64,000 nucleotides of DNA from Symsagittifera roscoffensis (GCF_963678635.1 NW_026971107.1:25833-89832), one strand, 5' to 3'; counted from the stretch's first letter, positions 34,301 through 43,128 are shown. Numbers and translations are program-made. The notes: a model not told the origin generated them from the letters alone.

Positions 34301-37175
34301 CTTCTTCAAGCATAGCACAGTGTCCAATCGATCTTACTTTCAATTCCTCCTTCCCTACATAGATTTGTCCAATCAGGTCTTCGTCGCATGTTATCATCGT
34401 CTTGGTATAGATGTTGATTCCATCTATGTTTAGCATAACCTCGTGTGGACCGTAAGCTTCAGTGTATCTGTTATCAACACGTACCGACTTGCTGCCCCCT
34501 CTCGTGAGTAGTGCCCTGAGCGCTCTAGAAGTAGTTCGTGGACTTATCCCACTCAAGTAGTCTGCATACACGTCAATGTGCATTAACGTCTGGTCGCTCG
34601 GCTCGCTCAAGTTTCTAGTCACCTCGTGGCCGCCCACTGTGATTATCGACATTATTCTTGCTCCGATTTTCGATATTCCAAAGGGTTTACCTGTCACCAT
34701 TTTCACGGTGTTACAATTCCCGTTCTTTGTTGAGCCCGTTCTAGCCTCTGGTACTACGTTCGTTCCGGTTAATGCTTCGTTGAAATTCTGTCTCTCGATC
34801 TCCAACTTTAGTCGTTGCTCTATTTCTTTCGCAGCCAGATCTTGTTTCACTTTGGCAATTGCTTCCGTCGCCGCTCTCTCATAATTTATCTCTAGAGAGC
34901 TCCCGGCCGCGGACTCTAACGCACCGCTAACATGTGTTACAGCTTTCACTGTCTTCGTCGGCAATTCGGTGTTTGGTGCCCCTAAGTTCCTAGATTCGAA
35001 CTCGTTTTGCCTGTTCCGCTGATTCTGCACCGCCGCTAATGCCAACTTATGTTTGGGGTGATTCTGGTCCTTGACCGCTTCCCAGAACAAGGGACAATCC
35101 ATTCTGAAGTGCCCCTCCTGGTTACAGAAAAAACATCTGGCGCCTATCTTGATGATTAAGCCATTATAGTACTCGTGTTCCTCCATCTGACTCATGTCCT
35201 CCTCATCCGGTGCATAACCTAGGCTCTTCATGCCTTGTTTGTACGTTGTGCAGTCAGCCACATGATGATCCGCTGACCCGCAGTTCGCGCATGATCTGCG
35301 CTTATCCATATCATCTCTAGGTTTGTACCATGATGACCTCTGGGGTTGGCTTCCCCCTTGCGTGTTCCTGTTTTCAGAATATGAGTACTTCTTAGGTTTC
35401 ATCAGTATGTATTCTCTTGATTTCTGTCTCATTTCTTCTGGGGTGGGTGCGCTGTCCTTCGACAACGTGTAGTATGTTGCTAACATTGTCCTTAAGTCAT
35501 CACTTTTCACCCCATCAATGAACTTCGAGGCAATGCTAAAGTTCCGTCTGTTTGTCGACTCCTCTGGGTCACTCCTCCTTCTCAAGCTCTCGAGGTCATC
35601 TAGGAACCGATCTATTGACTCGTCGTCCCTCTGTCTCCTTTTTTCAAATCGCATCATCGCTTGATGACCCTTCATGCCTGAGCCGAATCTGTTCAACAGT
35701 ATTTCAAAGATTTTGTCCGCGGTGTCGCGTTCTTCTTCTTTCTTCGCAACCACACACTTTAATGCCGTGCCTTCTAAATTGCTGAGTATGGCTGTGCACG
35801 CTTGTCTTTCGTCACTCAAGTTATCTTGCTCTAGATGTAGTCTCATCACTTCCACCCAAGTGTCAATGCATCCATCGGAGTCATCTTTGAATTCTTTTGG
35901 CTTCTTGAATGTTTTTCTTGATTTTCCCTCTCTCCTGTCGCTCGAGTCAGTGTTCCTCGTGGCGAAGGCCTCTAGAGTCCTGTTCATCAACTCCCAAGTG
36001 CTGGCCCATGTCATAGCATCCGGTCCTGAGTTGCTGTTGGCTGTTGAATCTCCCGGACCAGTCGTCGTGTTCGACGTTCCACTCTTCATTATTGTTTTCG
36101 CAGCTGTTGGTGCTATGCTTATCGCATCCCTGGGTATGGGCAACGGTGTCGATTGCCGTTTGTTTCTTTGTGGTTCTACAAAATCAACTCTGGTGCCTTG
36201 CGTACGATCCGCTGCCGGTCTCTCTTGTGGTGTAGAACCTCTCAAGATTGCATCCAACTTCGCCTGTATTGCACACGAACTCTCTGCTTGACTCTTGCTC
36301 ATTGTGTCCATTCTCCTTTCCAGGCTCCCTAATTGGCTGTTAACATCATCATATCGGTTCTTCAACTGTTGCATGTCTGTTTTGATGTTCTTTTCTCGTT
36401 CTTCATTGGTGGCCTCTACCTTGTCTGACATTTCCTTGAGTCTCTCCTCTGTTGCTTTAGCTAGGTTAAAATAACTGTCTAGATACTCGTGCTTGTTGTA
36501 TCTTATCTCCTTTTTTATCACCTCTCTGTCTTCTTCACTGTTCTTAAGTCTTTTGTCGATCTGATTTAATTTCGCCAACAAATCGCCCAGCTCAATGGTA
36601 GTCTCTTCATGGTCAGCCATGGGTTTCTCTTCGGCCATAGCCTCTGCTTTAGCTTGTTCCTCATTCTGGCCGGTTTCTGTCGCTTTCGTGCTCACTGTAC
36701 CAAATGTTCGTGCTCTTTCTGCTTTTGGCTCTTCAGTCACGTTTTCTTTCGTTTTTATTCCGAACATTATTCCCAATTTTTCCGTAAAAGATGTCCTCTT
36801 TACTTGAGAGTCTTCTTTCACCGTTTCTTCGGTGTTGCCTATTGCATCCCCCGCGTCATCTATCGGTGAGAACTCTATGGGTTTCTGGTTCGGTTCCTCT
36901 GTATTGGGCATTGGAGTTGACTCTGTCGCCATCTTCCCTGTTTCATCCACACTTTGATCGGGTGTCTCTAGATCAATCTCGATGGTGGGTTCTACTCTCT
37001 CCCCTTCCGTGCCCTCTTTCGCCCTGTTCTCCGCTGTACTCCTTGTGCTGACCATGTTAACTGAAAAGTTCTTCTTTGTTATCTTCGGACCCATTGGTGT
37101 TGCTTTGCTTAGCGACGAATTATACTTAGCTTCGGTTGATCTTTTTTCAGCTACCGGTACCCTGCTCCGCCTCAT
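28374..37175 (-). CDS. Gag-Pol polyprotein of element G (2933 aa, Ty3/gypsy type)
   Basis: ATG is at 37175 and there is one uninterrupted frame. The N-terminal 350 residues are charged and partly coiled coil. A retrotransposon-gag region follows (about 400-600), with two zinc knuckles of CCHC type at about 628-641 and 680-693. The aspartic protease motif LLDTGA is at about 985. Reverse transcriptase has YVDD at about 1473, and RNase H begins at TDAS near 1619. A long acidic Lys/Glu-rich linker precedes integrase. Integrase has the HHCC zinc site (about 2155-2200), the core acidic residues in QIDH, SDNG and GLVERQ (about 2226, 2286, 2319), and a GPF module. The C-terminal 500 residues beyond integrase are unassigned. 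The domain order protease-RT-RNase H-integrase is that of Ty3/gypsy. All catalytic motifs are present, so the copy could be active. Confidence 0.95.
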   Translation of the reverse strand: MRRSRVPVAEKRSTEAKYNSSLSKATPMGPKITKKNFSVNMVSTRSTAENRAKEGTEGERVEPTIEIDLETPDQSVDETGKMATESTPMPNTEEPNQKPIEFSPIDDAGDAIGNTEETVKEDSQVKRTSFTEKLGIMFGIKTKENVTEEPKAERARTFGTVSTKATETGQNEEQAKAEAMAEEKPMADHEETTIELGDLLAKLNQIDKRLKNSEEDREVIKKEIRYNKHEYLDSYFNLAKATEERLKEMSDKVEATNEEREKNIKTDMQQLKNRYDDVNSQLGSLERRMDTMSKSQAESSCAIQAKLDAILRGSTPQERPAADRTQGTRVDFVEPQRNKRQSTPLPIPRDAISIAPTAAKTIMKSGTSNTTTGPGDSTANSNSGPDAMTWASTWELMNRTLEAFATRNTDSSDRREGKSRKTFKKPKEFKDDSDGCIDTWVEVMRLHLEQDNLSDERQACTAILSNLEGTALKCVVAKKEEERDTADKIFEILLNRFGSGMKGHQAMMRFEKRRQRDDESIDRFLDDLESLRRRSDPEESTNRRNFSIASKFIDGVKSDDLRTMLATYYTLSKDSAPTPEEMRQKSREYILMKPKKYSYSENRNTQGGSQPQRSSWYKPRDDMDKRRSCANCGSADHHVADCTTYKQGMKSLGYAPDEEDMSQMEEHEYYNGLIIKIGARCFFCNQEGHFRMDCPLFWEAVKDQNHPKHKLALAAVQNQRNRQNEFESRNLGAPNTELPTKTVKAVTHVSGALESAAGSSLEINYERAATEAIAKVKQDLAAKEIEQRLKLEIERQNFNEALTGTNVVPEARTGSTKNGNCNTVKMVTGKPFGISKIGARIMSIITVGGHEVTRNLSEPSDQTLMHIDVYADYLSGISPRTTSRALRALLTRGGSKSVRVDNRYTEAYGPHEVMLNIDGINIYTKTMITCDEDLIGQIYVGKEELKVRSIGHCAMLEEDAMHIGTEADVTGHVLDISGKKTQLRGLLDTGAVLSVIPIETWERMGFNKDDLIDSRIRLSAANKGALRVLGRTPIIALNLGERNLWMSFIVVENLDESDQFILGRDFIRNFDVTIDLNNAMFRIRNPDRRYAIKPVNLIMANENKAPVFLSRRVRLKANEAAIVSLRMKNYNELSDNKQVCIVPNPNSQSAAVLGRSFSITKNGLCVSVLLNTLDIPITIQRGRKLGYALPVKTRYETIENLKQNEVVDCPNHRDKICILRRLQKIKYSSGLIKSLKSETDDGLSSCSNFPERPTLDEMQTDKPVLPEIEHLRGKLKDEQLEAIKDVLERNEEVFSRHKADIGCCNFVEHEIELEENAVPHREGARRMTPHKSDACRKEIETLLEYDMIEPSKSPWACGVVMAKKKGDQLRFCCDFRYLNSVTVKDAYPIPRIDESLSKLGDAKFFTTLDLGSAFWQVPLRKQDRDKTGFACELGLFQWKRMPFGLCNATATFQRLMAHALIGVTKKYGNLVMCYVDDVVIATPTLEDHIERLDEVFACMKRSGLKCKPSKCEILKDSIKYLGRMVDKHGIRPDPDAVEAVLTWKSPKTEHQLMSFLGFANYYREFIKGYADKVYPMQQLMRHKGKKFTWNNAAEESFQRIKKELCEAPVLGMPTEKGMYVLDTDASVVAISGILHQEQEWNGKTVLRPIAYGSKVLSDTEMKYGAPKAEMFAVVTFVEKYRAYLGSEPFKLRVDNRALSWLKTYSMDQSYIGRWIVRLDGYNMIIEHRTRDKHQNADSLSKKTEFYERQEQRKADRPEIKDGFSFMDKETYDSLPLTRWLDKSGKPIEDHPELPKESLEKTILKKSRGIPVGIMLKSKIVRETLKAKGHDLTQVEEGTVQIDEDLMRLLEKLSDDKPVIQGKSQEAPELTILRREKTVNNTDVSKEITTDSKEVVRSLVEKIPEKILEQTKVRDKKVTFREEIEHLGLDQESGEWSRFMEEDETGEGKLSGERKEWDEDSDESSEDQDSLCMILAEEKMKKHDRELQTDPSSGTYNLEMQEVRGGEELEKIAVSRKPLRELSCNSNVRTNLVPEDDMKIMKRIICVKLSDDIHNPGEMNGQIMALKEHVKARYRLSDLIRAQKNDKMTSNLSKWIHSGVKEKGELEEDSYKILSQFYKEKRDLLYHTAEGVVACKRRDEEKILHKHNLIILPQLYQTEVLFRSHDQMGHQGIDKVQQRILHRFDWPGMRKACERWVNACLACLQVKDPRKMKFPLKSVESSEFNEVVQIDHQKICMTESGYNQILVIIDHFTKLAEAVPCQTASAEETCDHLITHWISRYGCPMTFQSDNGKAFVGDLTKELMKRSHIAQAHSTTYHPQTNGLVERQNRTLVNMLRVYCSRYMTDWDKYLPQVVGAYNSTQHSTTGISPFMMLTGRERAMPLTFFYPEYEGKRTSPQAYVKEAIKRQQELNELCRRNTAQAQTRQRKKYDEKILRAKPYEVGQYVWVFQNVIPPKGTKKLLKKWRGPFMITEVHQQGRFYRLSTGRAAHYENLKPHVPSPEDWCLPKDMEGLDYLVVEPACEVNEKGTREKNDGNENLSLDDNEKIEVESDAGSFVEEDWNDPEQNEVPKWMEPDRSTPPETRTGNRKRTGMRYNRYGDDFLIDKIQPEKLSDELLGVGELEAGKEWQVIDDGGHYPQDDYSTPEVETDLEQGEIERRENTNLRILEWMRDVKDEGHEGQSMQQVDVSAAKYMKTAEPLFGWTATDRPLDIPKDNSDPTTSTGTSINIFVRGVGVGLTHTENSMIKKLKEVRETSGLELEEEEPEPTIGRNFKTKFEIPNEYSENIMITDSDFILSNRTSAICITADMSFKSRLEADFKREYQNVEFLFRQRPGLGGMAALPPSVAQVPGKYLCFLVTRVNDRNTIDPEHVILALTRLRDFMIERGILEVSVPVYDPNRGKLSSRELYAILHVVFAETEIVVHLHKKYYLSIA

Positions 37176-39487
37176 TATTTACAATTGTTATTATTTACAA
37201 TATTATTATCTACAAAAATTCTATTCTAAGGTTTAAAAACTCCAAGGAAAAAGAAATTAATAATTCGCTAAAAACAATTTTTCTTGAACTCTTGTAAGCT
37301 CTTTCGTGTTAGGTTAGGATAGGGAACGTGTTGAACGTGTTGTTATACTTGGTGCTTCAACCTAACCTATTACTTTTGTAGTACCCCCTTCCTAATGCTG
37401 TTCCAAGACTTTCTCTTTACCGTCCCAAGACCGTTCAGCGTTGTCCCAGTACTTCTCGTTGGTACCTTTAGACCAGCGTCCCAAGACCAATGGCCCAAGG
37501 CTAACGTCCCAAGACCAACGTCCCAGGACTAACGTCCCAAGACCAATGTCCCAAGACTAACGTCCCAAGACCAATGGCCCAAGACTAATGTCCCAAGACC
37601 AATGGCCCAAGACTAATGTCCCAAGACCAATGGCCCAAGACCAACGTCCCAAGACTAATGGCCCAAGACCAACGTCCCAAGACTAACGTCCCAAGACCAA
37701 TGGCCCAAGACCAATGTCCCAAGACTAACGTCCCAAGACCAATGGCCCAAGACTAATGTCCCAAGACTAACGTCCCAAGACCAATGTCCCAAGACCAATG
37801 TCCCAAGACCAATGTCCCAAGACTAACGTCCCAAGACCAATGGCCCAAGACCAATGTCCCAAGACTAACGTCCCAAGACCAATGGTCCAAGACTAATGTC
37901 CCAAGACTAACGTCCCAAGACCAATGTCCCAAGACCAATGTCCCAAGACCGCTTCGTACCAAGACTGCTCTGGTCCAAGACTGCCCCAAAGTTGCACTGT
38001 CCCAAGACTGTGTTGCTCCAAGACTGTCCCCAGACTGTAATGTCCCTAGACTAGTTCGGTACTGTCCCAAGACTCGTTACTGAGTGTCTGGATATAGGAT
38101 TTCTTTCTTCTTCGTTGTAGGGACTCCTTGGTTGTCTGTACCTTGTACCACCACTCAAGCTCTAGTGAAAATTTTCCCAAAAACCCTCTCTTGGTTGCCA
38201 AATCTGGCCCCCCTTTTTTAGTTACCTCTTTTTGAATGTTCCCAGCAATTGGGAGCCACAACTTGTGTGCAGGTATCTTGTGATCACCTGTTTATATTAA
38301 AAACCAATCGCAAATCTTCCCCAAAACGCAACAATGTCTATAGAAAAAATAAAATTCTGTACCGAAAAAATAACAAAACAGAGTAATCGACCCACCTAAA
38401 ATTCAAAGGAGACAAATGTCAACCTTCTTTCAAAAAAAATGTCTGGTACCTAATTGCCACGCGCTTTCCTCCTCCCACTAGTCGTCTTATGTGGTGTCAC
38501 TAAAACTGTCTATATCCGTTCCCCCCTACCGATCCAACCAGCGTACCAATCTTAACTCGAGATAAGTTTTAGATGTCCACCTATTGTTACCACGCGTGTT
38601 GATGGCTAATGTAACTAAATCAACGATGTCGATTAACTAGTTACTCTAATTCCCCCCTTTTTACAATTTACAACCGCCAACCTCTAACCTAACCAGTCCC
38701 CCTGCTAACCTCCCCCCTGTTTAGCCCCCCTCTTAAGCCGAAAAATCCCTTAAGCGCCGGGTGCTAAACCTCTCTTGAGAAAACCGTAGACCTGTTTCCA
38801 GGTCTGCTTGAGTAAAAACTGCCTCAAAACAATGGGACTCCGCTTATCCAATTTTACACTTATTTCTTATAATGTAATGTGGATTCTAACGATACCCGTT
38901 GTCCGACTTGAGAATACCCTTGTGCGTCCTCTTGTGGTGGCCCTGTGTTGGTTGTCTCTGTTCTGCCCTTGACAGCAGACCCACTTTCCCACTCGACTGG
39001 TCACCTCTTCCAGTCAAGTCTCTCAGTGGTCCGGTTGGGTCGCAATCTATCTAAAAACCCTTCACAACGCCCCCCACTCGGGCACCCTACCAAGGTCACT
39101 GCTAATTGATCGAAAAATTGCTAGATTGATCGAAACGATCGGTCTTATAAAACAGTATGTGTATACTATTTAATTAATACAAAGGTTCGATCCAACTAAT
39201 TTGGTATCAAAGTCACTGTCTTTTTTCGTTTTATAGTTTTTGTTCCTATTTGTTTTCCTTTTTTGCTCGTGTTTTTGTCCCCCTAGTTGCCCCCCTTTAC
39301 TCGGTTAGCTAAGCCTCGTTCAGAGAGCACACCAGGAAGGTTTCTTGAGTTTTCTTAAAAAGCTATCACGGTACAACCGGAAGGTTTACACGTTCCCGCT
39401 GAACCGTACCACCGGTACTCTAGAATGGGCATGTAGCCCGGAGCTGTGTCAAGTGGGTTCGACTCCGTAGTCATGATGTCGTAAAAA
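37176..39487 (-). other. Leader of element G
   Basis: This is 2.3 kb of sequence between the primer-binding site and the gag ATG. It contains the 14-bp minisatellite at 37,480-38,075 and several CTTGAG hexamers. A region near 39,440-39,470 on the plus strand resembles a tRNA T-arm (GGTTCGACTCC). I see no credible ORF. Two ORFs spanning the minisatellite on opposite strands are products of the repeat. Confidence 0.7.
37480..38075. repeat. 14-bp minisatellite in the leader of element G
   Basis: Roughly 33 copies of a 14-bp unit, CCCAAGACYAAYGK, run from about 37,480 to 37,951, followed by degenerate copies to about 38,075. At least four unit variants are interspersed rather than blocked (ACCAATGG, ACTAACGT, ACTAATGT, ACCAATGT), suggesting repeated unequal exchange or slippage. 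Confidence 0.9.
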
Positions 39488-39502
39488 CACCCAGGAGCGC
39501 CA
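39488..39502 (-). other. Candidate primer-binding site of element G
   Basis: Sense TGGCGCTCCTGGGTG begins 11 bases after the 5' LTR. Its complement, CACCCAGGAGCGCCA, closely resembles the 3' end of animal tRNA-Asn (discriminator G then CCA). The 11-base gap from the LTR is larger than usual, which lowers confidence. Confidence 0.45.
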
Positions 39503-39513
39503 TAAAAACACTA

Positions 39514-40400
39514 TGTAACAGTCGCCTACTTTAGTCACATATGAGGCTTAAGAAAAATAGGCCCTATAACCATTGGCTCAAGAGTCAGGGACACTATCTC
39601 TTGTGTTTTTCCGCCTCAAGAACGGTCGGAGCCAATTCGGTTCGCTTGCGACATGAGACTGGAACCCATTACAGCTTAAAGGCCACTACCAAAATACCCC
39701 CCCACTCTAGAAATAAAAACGTCCCCATACTTAGGTCTCGGGATACCCAAAATACATGAACGCCGTTAAAAACCGGGTCGGAACAATCCGCTTAGTTACT
39801 TTTTATTGGACAGTGGAACTTTGATCCATTTCAGATGGATCAACCTAAAACTCGCCTTATCTCAACATAACTATCATAAAATACACTCGAGAAATTTAAA
39901 TTGGAACTTACATATCGACGCACTTGAGTATGAGGAGTAAGTTATAACTGAGCAGCTTGAGAATTAAGTAATATAACTAAATAAGTTTTAAGGCCAATTA
40001 GTTTCAATAACAGAAGTAAGTTTTGTCTCTAGAATCAAAGTCTCTGAATGAACCCTTTGGACACTCGAGTTGTCCACTCTTCCATTCAGAGTCCACTCCT
40101 TTCCATTCGAATAATTGTTCTGTCTCAAGTCCGTATTCGATTCTCCTGTTTTCAGGACAAGACAGCTCTACTCTCTTGATATTTCGTATCGAGAAATTGC
40201 GAATAGCAATTTCCTGTCTTTTTCTTGAGTAGTTTCCCGCAATTGTTAATTCGGGTTTTCTGATTTCTGACTTTTTCATTTTCAGTTGGTTCGAGAAAAT
40301 TGAGCATGACATGCTCAATTCGAATTTTGCAAAATTAAAATTTCACTCCAAAATTGCGTATTTCTCAAGGTCAAACCCCTAGACATGACCGACTGGCACA
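39514..40400 (-). repeat. 5' LTR of element G
   Basis: This 887-bp LTR is a near-identical partner of 17,729-18,615 (two differences). In the sense direction it starts TGTGCC and ends GTTACA. It is followed on the plus strand by AAG at 40,401-40,403, the right copy of the target duplication. Confidence 0.95.
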
Positions 40401-40752
40401 AAGATCCAAGGATAAACCTTGTTGATCTGATTTTAAAATTAAGTGAATTTAAGTTTAAAATGGTTTAAATTTATTTAAGAAAAGATTTAGTGTTTTAATG
40501 ATATTAGTGAACTTATGATTGCTGTTATGTTTTAGGTGATGAAGCTGGGACAACTGATGATTTTATGATTACTAACAGTTTATTGTCATGCTACTAATTT
40601 TTGTTTTGATTTTCAATAAATATTTTCCAAACATGTTTTATAGAATACTGCAGAATTTTAGGAAAACGATCTGAGATCTTTTTATCAATCGTTATTGTAT
40701 ATTAATATTTTTGTTTAGCGCCTGAAATGATTATGAAGATTGACTTCAAGAT

Positions 40753-40986
40753 TTAAGTTTGCAAATGAAAATCTAAATTCATTGCTAATAAAATTCTAAA
40801 TATAAAAGTTTGTGTTGGCTTTTGCCGTACTATCATATAACTATTTGGTAAGTTTCTACTTTGTCGTATGTCGTCTCTGGTTCGAGGTCTTCTTCCAATT
40901 CCGGGTAGTTCTATTATCGTTCGGAATATTGGCTCTGATCTATTGAGTCGTAGAGACATTTCGATTAAATTATCGTCGTGTAACAT
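40753..40986 (-). CDS. Leader ORF of element E copy C (77 aa)
   Basis: The protein is identical to the copy A leader ORF at 15,391-15,624. It starts about 88 bases after the LTR end in the sense direction. The frame is open further upstream through the primer-binding site to a TGA inside the LTR. An Arg-rich segment in the middle is flanked by Leu/Ile-rich ends. Function unknown. Confidence 0.5.
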   Translation of the reverse strand: MLHDDNLIEMSLRLNRSEPIFRTIIELPGIGRRPRTRDDIRQSRNLPNSYMIVRQKPTQTFIFRILLAMNLDFHLQT

Positions 40987-41049
40987 TTTAAAAATGTTTT
41001 GTCTAAATTCTAATCTATTTTTGGTTAATTCTAAGCTATTAAGGTCTTG

Positions 41050-41071
41050 TTCGAGACTTATGGTCGCACCA
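41050..41071 (-). other. Primer-binding site of element E copy C
   Basis: Sense TGGTGCGACCATAAGTCTCG begins two bases after the LTR end. The complement ends in GGTCGCACCA and contains a TTCGA T-loop core, so it looks like a tRNA 3' end. I could not decide which tRNA. Confidence 0.65.
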
Positions 41072-41073
41072 GA

Positions 41074-41484
41074 TGAGTTATAACCGATGGTCTTAACTCA
41101 TAGAGTAATTTCGGATAGGGTACACCGTCTGCTCGTCACGCTATCTTATTTTCGGCCGGATAGATTCGTGCAACTTCTTAGTCTAATACCGATCCTAATC
41201 TTACTCTTATACTATTCTAGTCTCAGGTTGTTTAACTAGTCTCTGCTAGGCTCAATAGATCTAGGGTATACTGGTTTATTGCGGCTGCTGAAGTTCTCTT
41301 GGAGAGGCAACTAATTTCTAAGTTAGATTCAAATCTCTCTGGTGCTGAAATTACAAGTAATTTCAGCACTTACAAATAAGTGGGTTGTTAGTTAGATGAA
41401 TCATGATTGGTTAAAATTAAATACTTTACAGTGGTAAAATATCTAATTTATCCAATCATAAAATGTAGTTTAGATCAGGTTCCA
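41074..41484 (-). repeat. 5' LTR of element E copy C (411 bp)
   Basis: It is bounded by TGAGTTA on the left and GGTTCCA on the right and shares about 95% of positions with the LTR at 45,645-46,054. The left end forms a stem, TGAGTTA...TAACTCA (41,074-41,100). A perfect 13-bp inverted repeat with a 2-base loop lies at 41,342-41,369. CCAAT-type boxes in opposite directions lie near the right end. Confidence 0.9.
41342..41369. repeat. 13-bp inverted repeat in the E LTR
   Basis: GTGCTGAAATTAC, a 2-base loop, then its exact reverse complement. The copy B LTR has the same structure with one mismatch. It could be an RNA hairpin in R/U5 or a protein site. Confidence 0.6.
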
Positions 41485-42409
41485 ATTACGACTTTTGACT
41501 TTTAAGCAAACATCTACAGATGGCCTTTTGAAGCTTTCAGGGTTTTGTTCAATTGTAGAGTTTCCCCTCGAGGAAGTCAGTTGTACATAAAAGCAGATTG
41601 TTGGAAAAGTGTCAATAAGACCAAGTCAACAGAAAAATTGTAGACTTATAATTTTTATTAATAACTTCTATTCAAGTTCCGTAGAACAAAAGTCGTCGTC
41701 AAGCTTTTCGAATTTCTAAAAACAAGTTCTGATTGACATCTTTTTGAAAAAACTACCCAAGTTTAAGATATAATCAATTGTAAAACTTTTTAATTGTTTG
41801 GAAAATCTGAAAAATAATTTTCACTCTCGAAACTAGAGGTCAGTCACCTTTTTTGCGACCTTTTCACTTTGTCTTTTCGAGTGTGGAATTGGCCTTCCTT
41901 TATCGAAGGAAGTGTTCTGAGCTCAAAAACTGTTAAAGTCACACTGCGAAAAAGAAAAATTTGTAAGTTTTTGAGAATTTTTTTAAACAAAGTAAACATA
42001 ATAGCGTGATGTTTCCACCGATAAGATATCTCATACTTTGTACGAACCTGCATTTAAGAAAAGTGAAAAAAATATATAATGGATTTTTGTGGCCTTAAAC
42101 TTTGTCAATATAATCGATTTATATGTTAGGCTTAGACTACAAAATTGGACAAAAAATTGGATTTAAAACCAATTCCCCTCGCAAAAACATGATGCATAAG
42201 AATTCATTCAAAATCCATTATAATGGATTTTAAAATCAGTACAAAATCTTATTACGATTGATTTTTTCTACTTTATTTTTGTTTCGAATCCTGCAAAATT
42301 TTGCAACAATTTCTGCATTGATCAAGCGAGTAATGCAAAGTCTTTGCAAAGTAAGTGTACGGCCTACTCCATTTCTAAAACTAAATTCAAATTGCAAAAG
42401 ACTTCATTA

Positions 42410-42815
42410 ACTTCTCCCCCTAACGTTTGGCGCTTTGTTCCCTTACAACCCCCATACCAAAGTTTGCCCCTTTGCCCTTTTGGTTCCACCCACTCCTGAA
42501 CCACCCCCACCTGACCTCCTGGGACACCCCTCACCCCTGAACCACACCCCACCTGGCCCTCTGGGACTCCCCCACACCTGAACCACAATCCCCCACCACG
42601 AGAAGCAACAATGCCCCATCCACTTGAATCCTACCACCTCTGGTCCCGTTCAGGTAGGGTGAGTGTGGGGGAAGGGGTTGGTTCAATTGGGATTCATTTG
42701 GCGGAAGGGGATTGGTCAGACGGGAACGGGCTGGGATTTGTTCAGTTGTGGGATGGCGGATACGAAGGGGGCAAGGAGGCAAACATGGGGGAGGGGGGGG
42801 GGGGGGTGTAAGTGG
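42410..42815. repeat. Strand-asymmetric C-rich then G-rich island
   Basis: The first half (to about 42,600) is C-rich on the plus strand, with two or three degenerate copies of a roughly 50-bp unit containing CCTGAACCAC...CCACCTG. The second half is G-rich and ends in a run of about 16 G. Several G-runs could form quadruplexes. The short ORFs across it look like low-complexity artefacts. Confidence 0.6.
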
Positions 42816-42945
42816 GCAATTTTTGAAAGCAACAAAATTAAGTTATTGTGAAACGAAAAAATCATCATAATCAAATTTAGCTTAAAACGTAGAAAAACTT
42901 CGCTAAACTATGTGAGTTGAAATTCGCATCTCAATAAAGTATAAA

Positions 42946-43128
42946 AAATTGATTGTAATTGAGTTATATTGTCTGTGTCCACAAAAGTGAAAAAAAAATC
43001 GATTATATTGGATTAAAAATAGATTTTTGTTGCCTCGAAAATTAGTAATAATATGATCCATTTTTTATTGATTATAATTGATTTTTTTTCACTTTGTCGA
43101 CACTGACATTGAAACTCAATTATAATCG
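42946..43128. repeat. Foldback (MITE-like) palindrome of about 180 bp
   Basis: The left arm (about 42,946-43,027) contains TGTCCACAAAAGTGAAAAAA. The right arm (about 43,055-43,128) contains its imperfect reverse complement, TTTTTTCACTTTGTCGACA. The arms continue into matching AT-rich sequence. A related half-arm with GTGAAAAAAATATATAATGG lies near 42,063. No coding capacity. Confidence 0.6.

Larger units (their letters stand above)
17729..40400 (-). mobile_element. Giant LTR retrotransposon G (22,672 bp), complete
   Basis: It is bounded by 887-bp LTRs that start TGTAACAG and end GGCACA on the plus strand, and is flanked by AAG/AAG (17,726-17,728 and 40,401-40,403). Removing the element and one AAG restores the leader sequence seen uninterrupted in copy A near 15,040. 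The LTRs differ at two positions out of 887. Order in the sense direction is 5' LTR, primer-binding site, 2.3-kb leader with minisatellite, Gag-Pol, spacer with 20-bp repeats, ORF2 with an SGNH hydrolase, broken ORF3, polypurine tract, 3' LTR. Its base composition is clearly more balanced than that of the AT-rich E elements. Confidence 0.95.
40401..41484 (-). mobile_element. LTR retroelement family E, copy C, right part (leader and 5' LTR)
   Basis: This continues the leader interrupted at 17,728. It begins with the second hairpin unit (40,403-40,427), then the 77-aa leader ORF, the primer-binding site and a complete 5' LTR. It matches the copy A leader with only a few differences in 640 bases. 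Beyond 41,484 the sequence is unrelated to E and is taken as the host flank. Confidence 0.9.

Noticed and set aside
22725..37236. Many plus-strand ORFs of 60-230 aa opposite Gag-Pol and ORF2 of element G
   Set aside because: All are antisense shadows of long intact minus-strand ORFs and none has a recognisable domain.
37480..38075. Possible CRISPR-like array because of regular repeats
   Set aside because: The unit is 14 bp, directly adjacent and without spacers, in an animal retrotransposon leader.
37753..38083. ORFs of about 100 aa on both strands with a 14-residue repeated peptide
   Set aside because: They are translations of the 14-bp minisatellite; any open frame through such a repeat gives this pattern on either strand.
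42364..42851. Overlapping short ORFs rich in Gly, Val and Pro on both strands
   Set aside because: They are low-complexity products of the C-rich/G-rich island.
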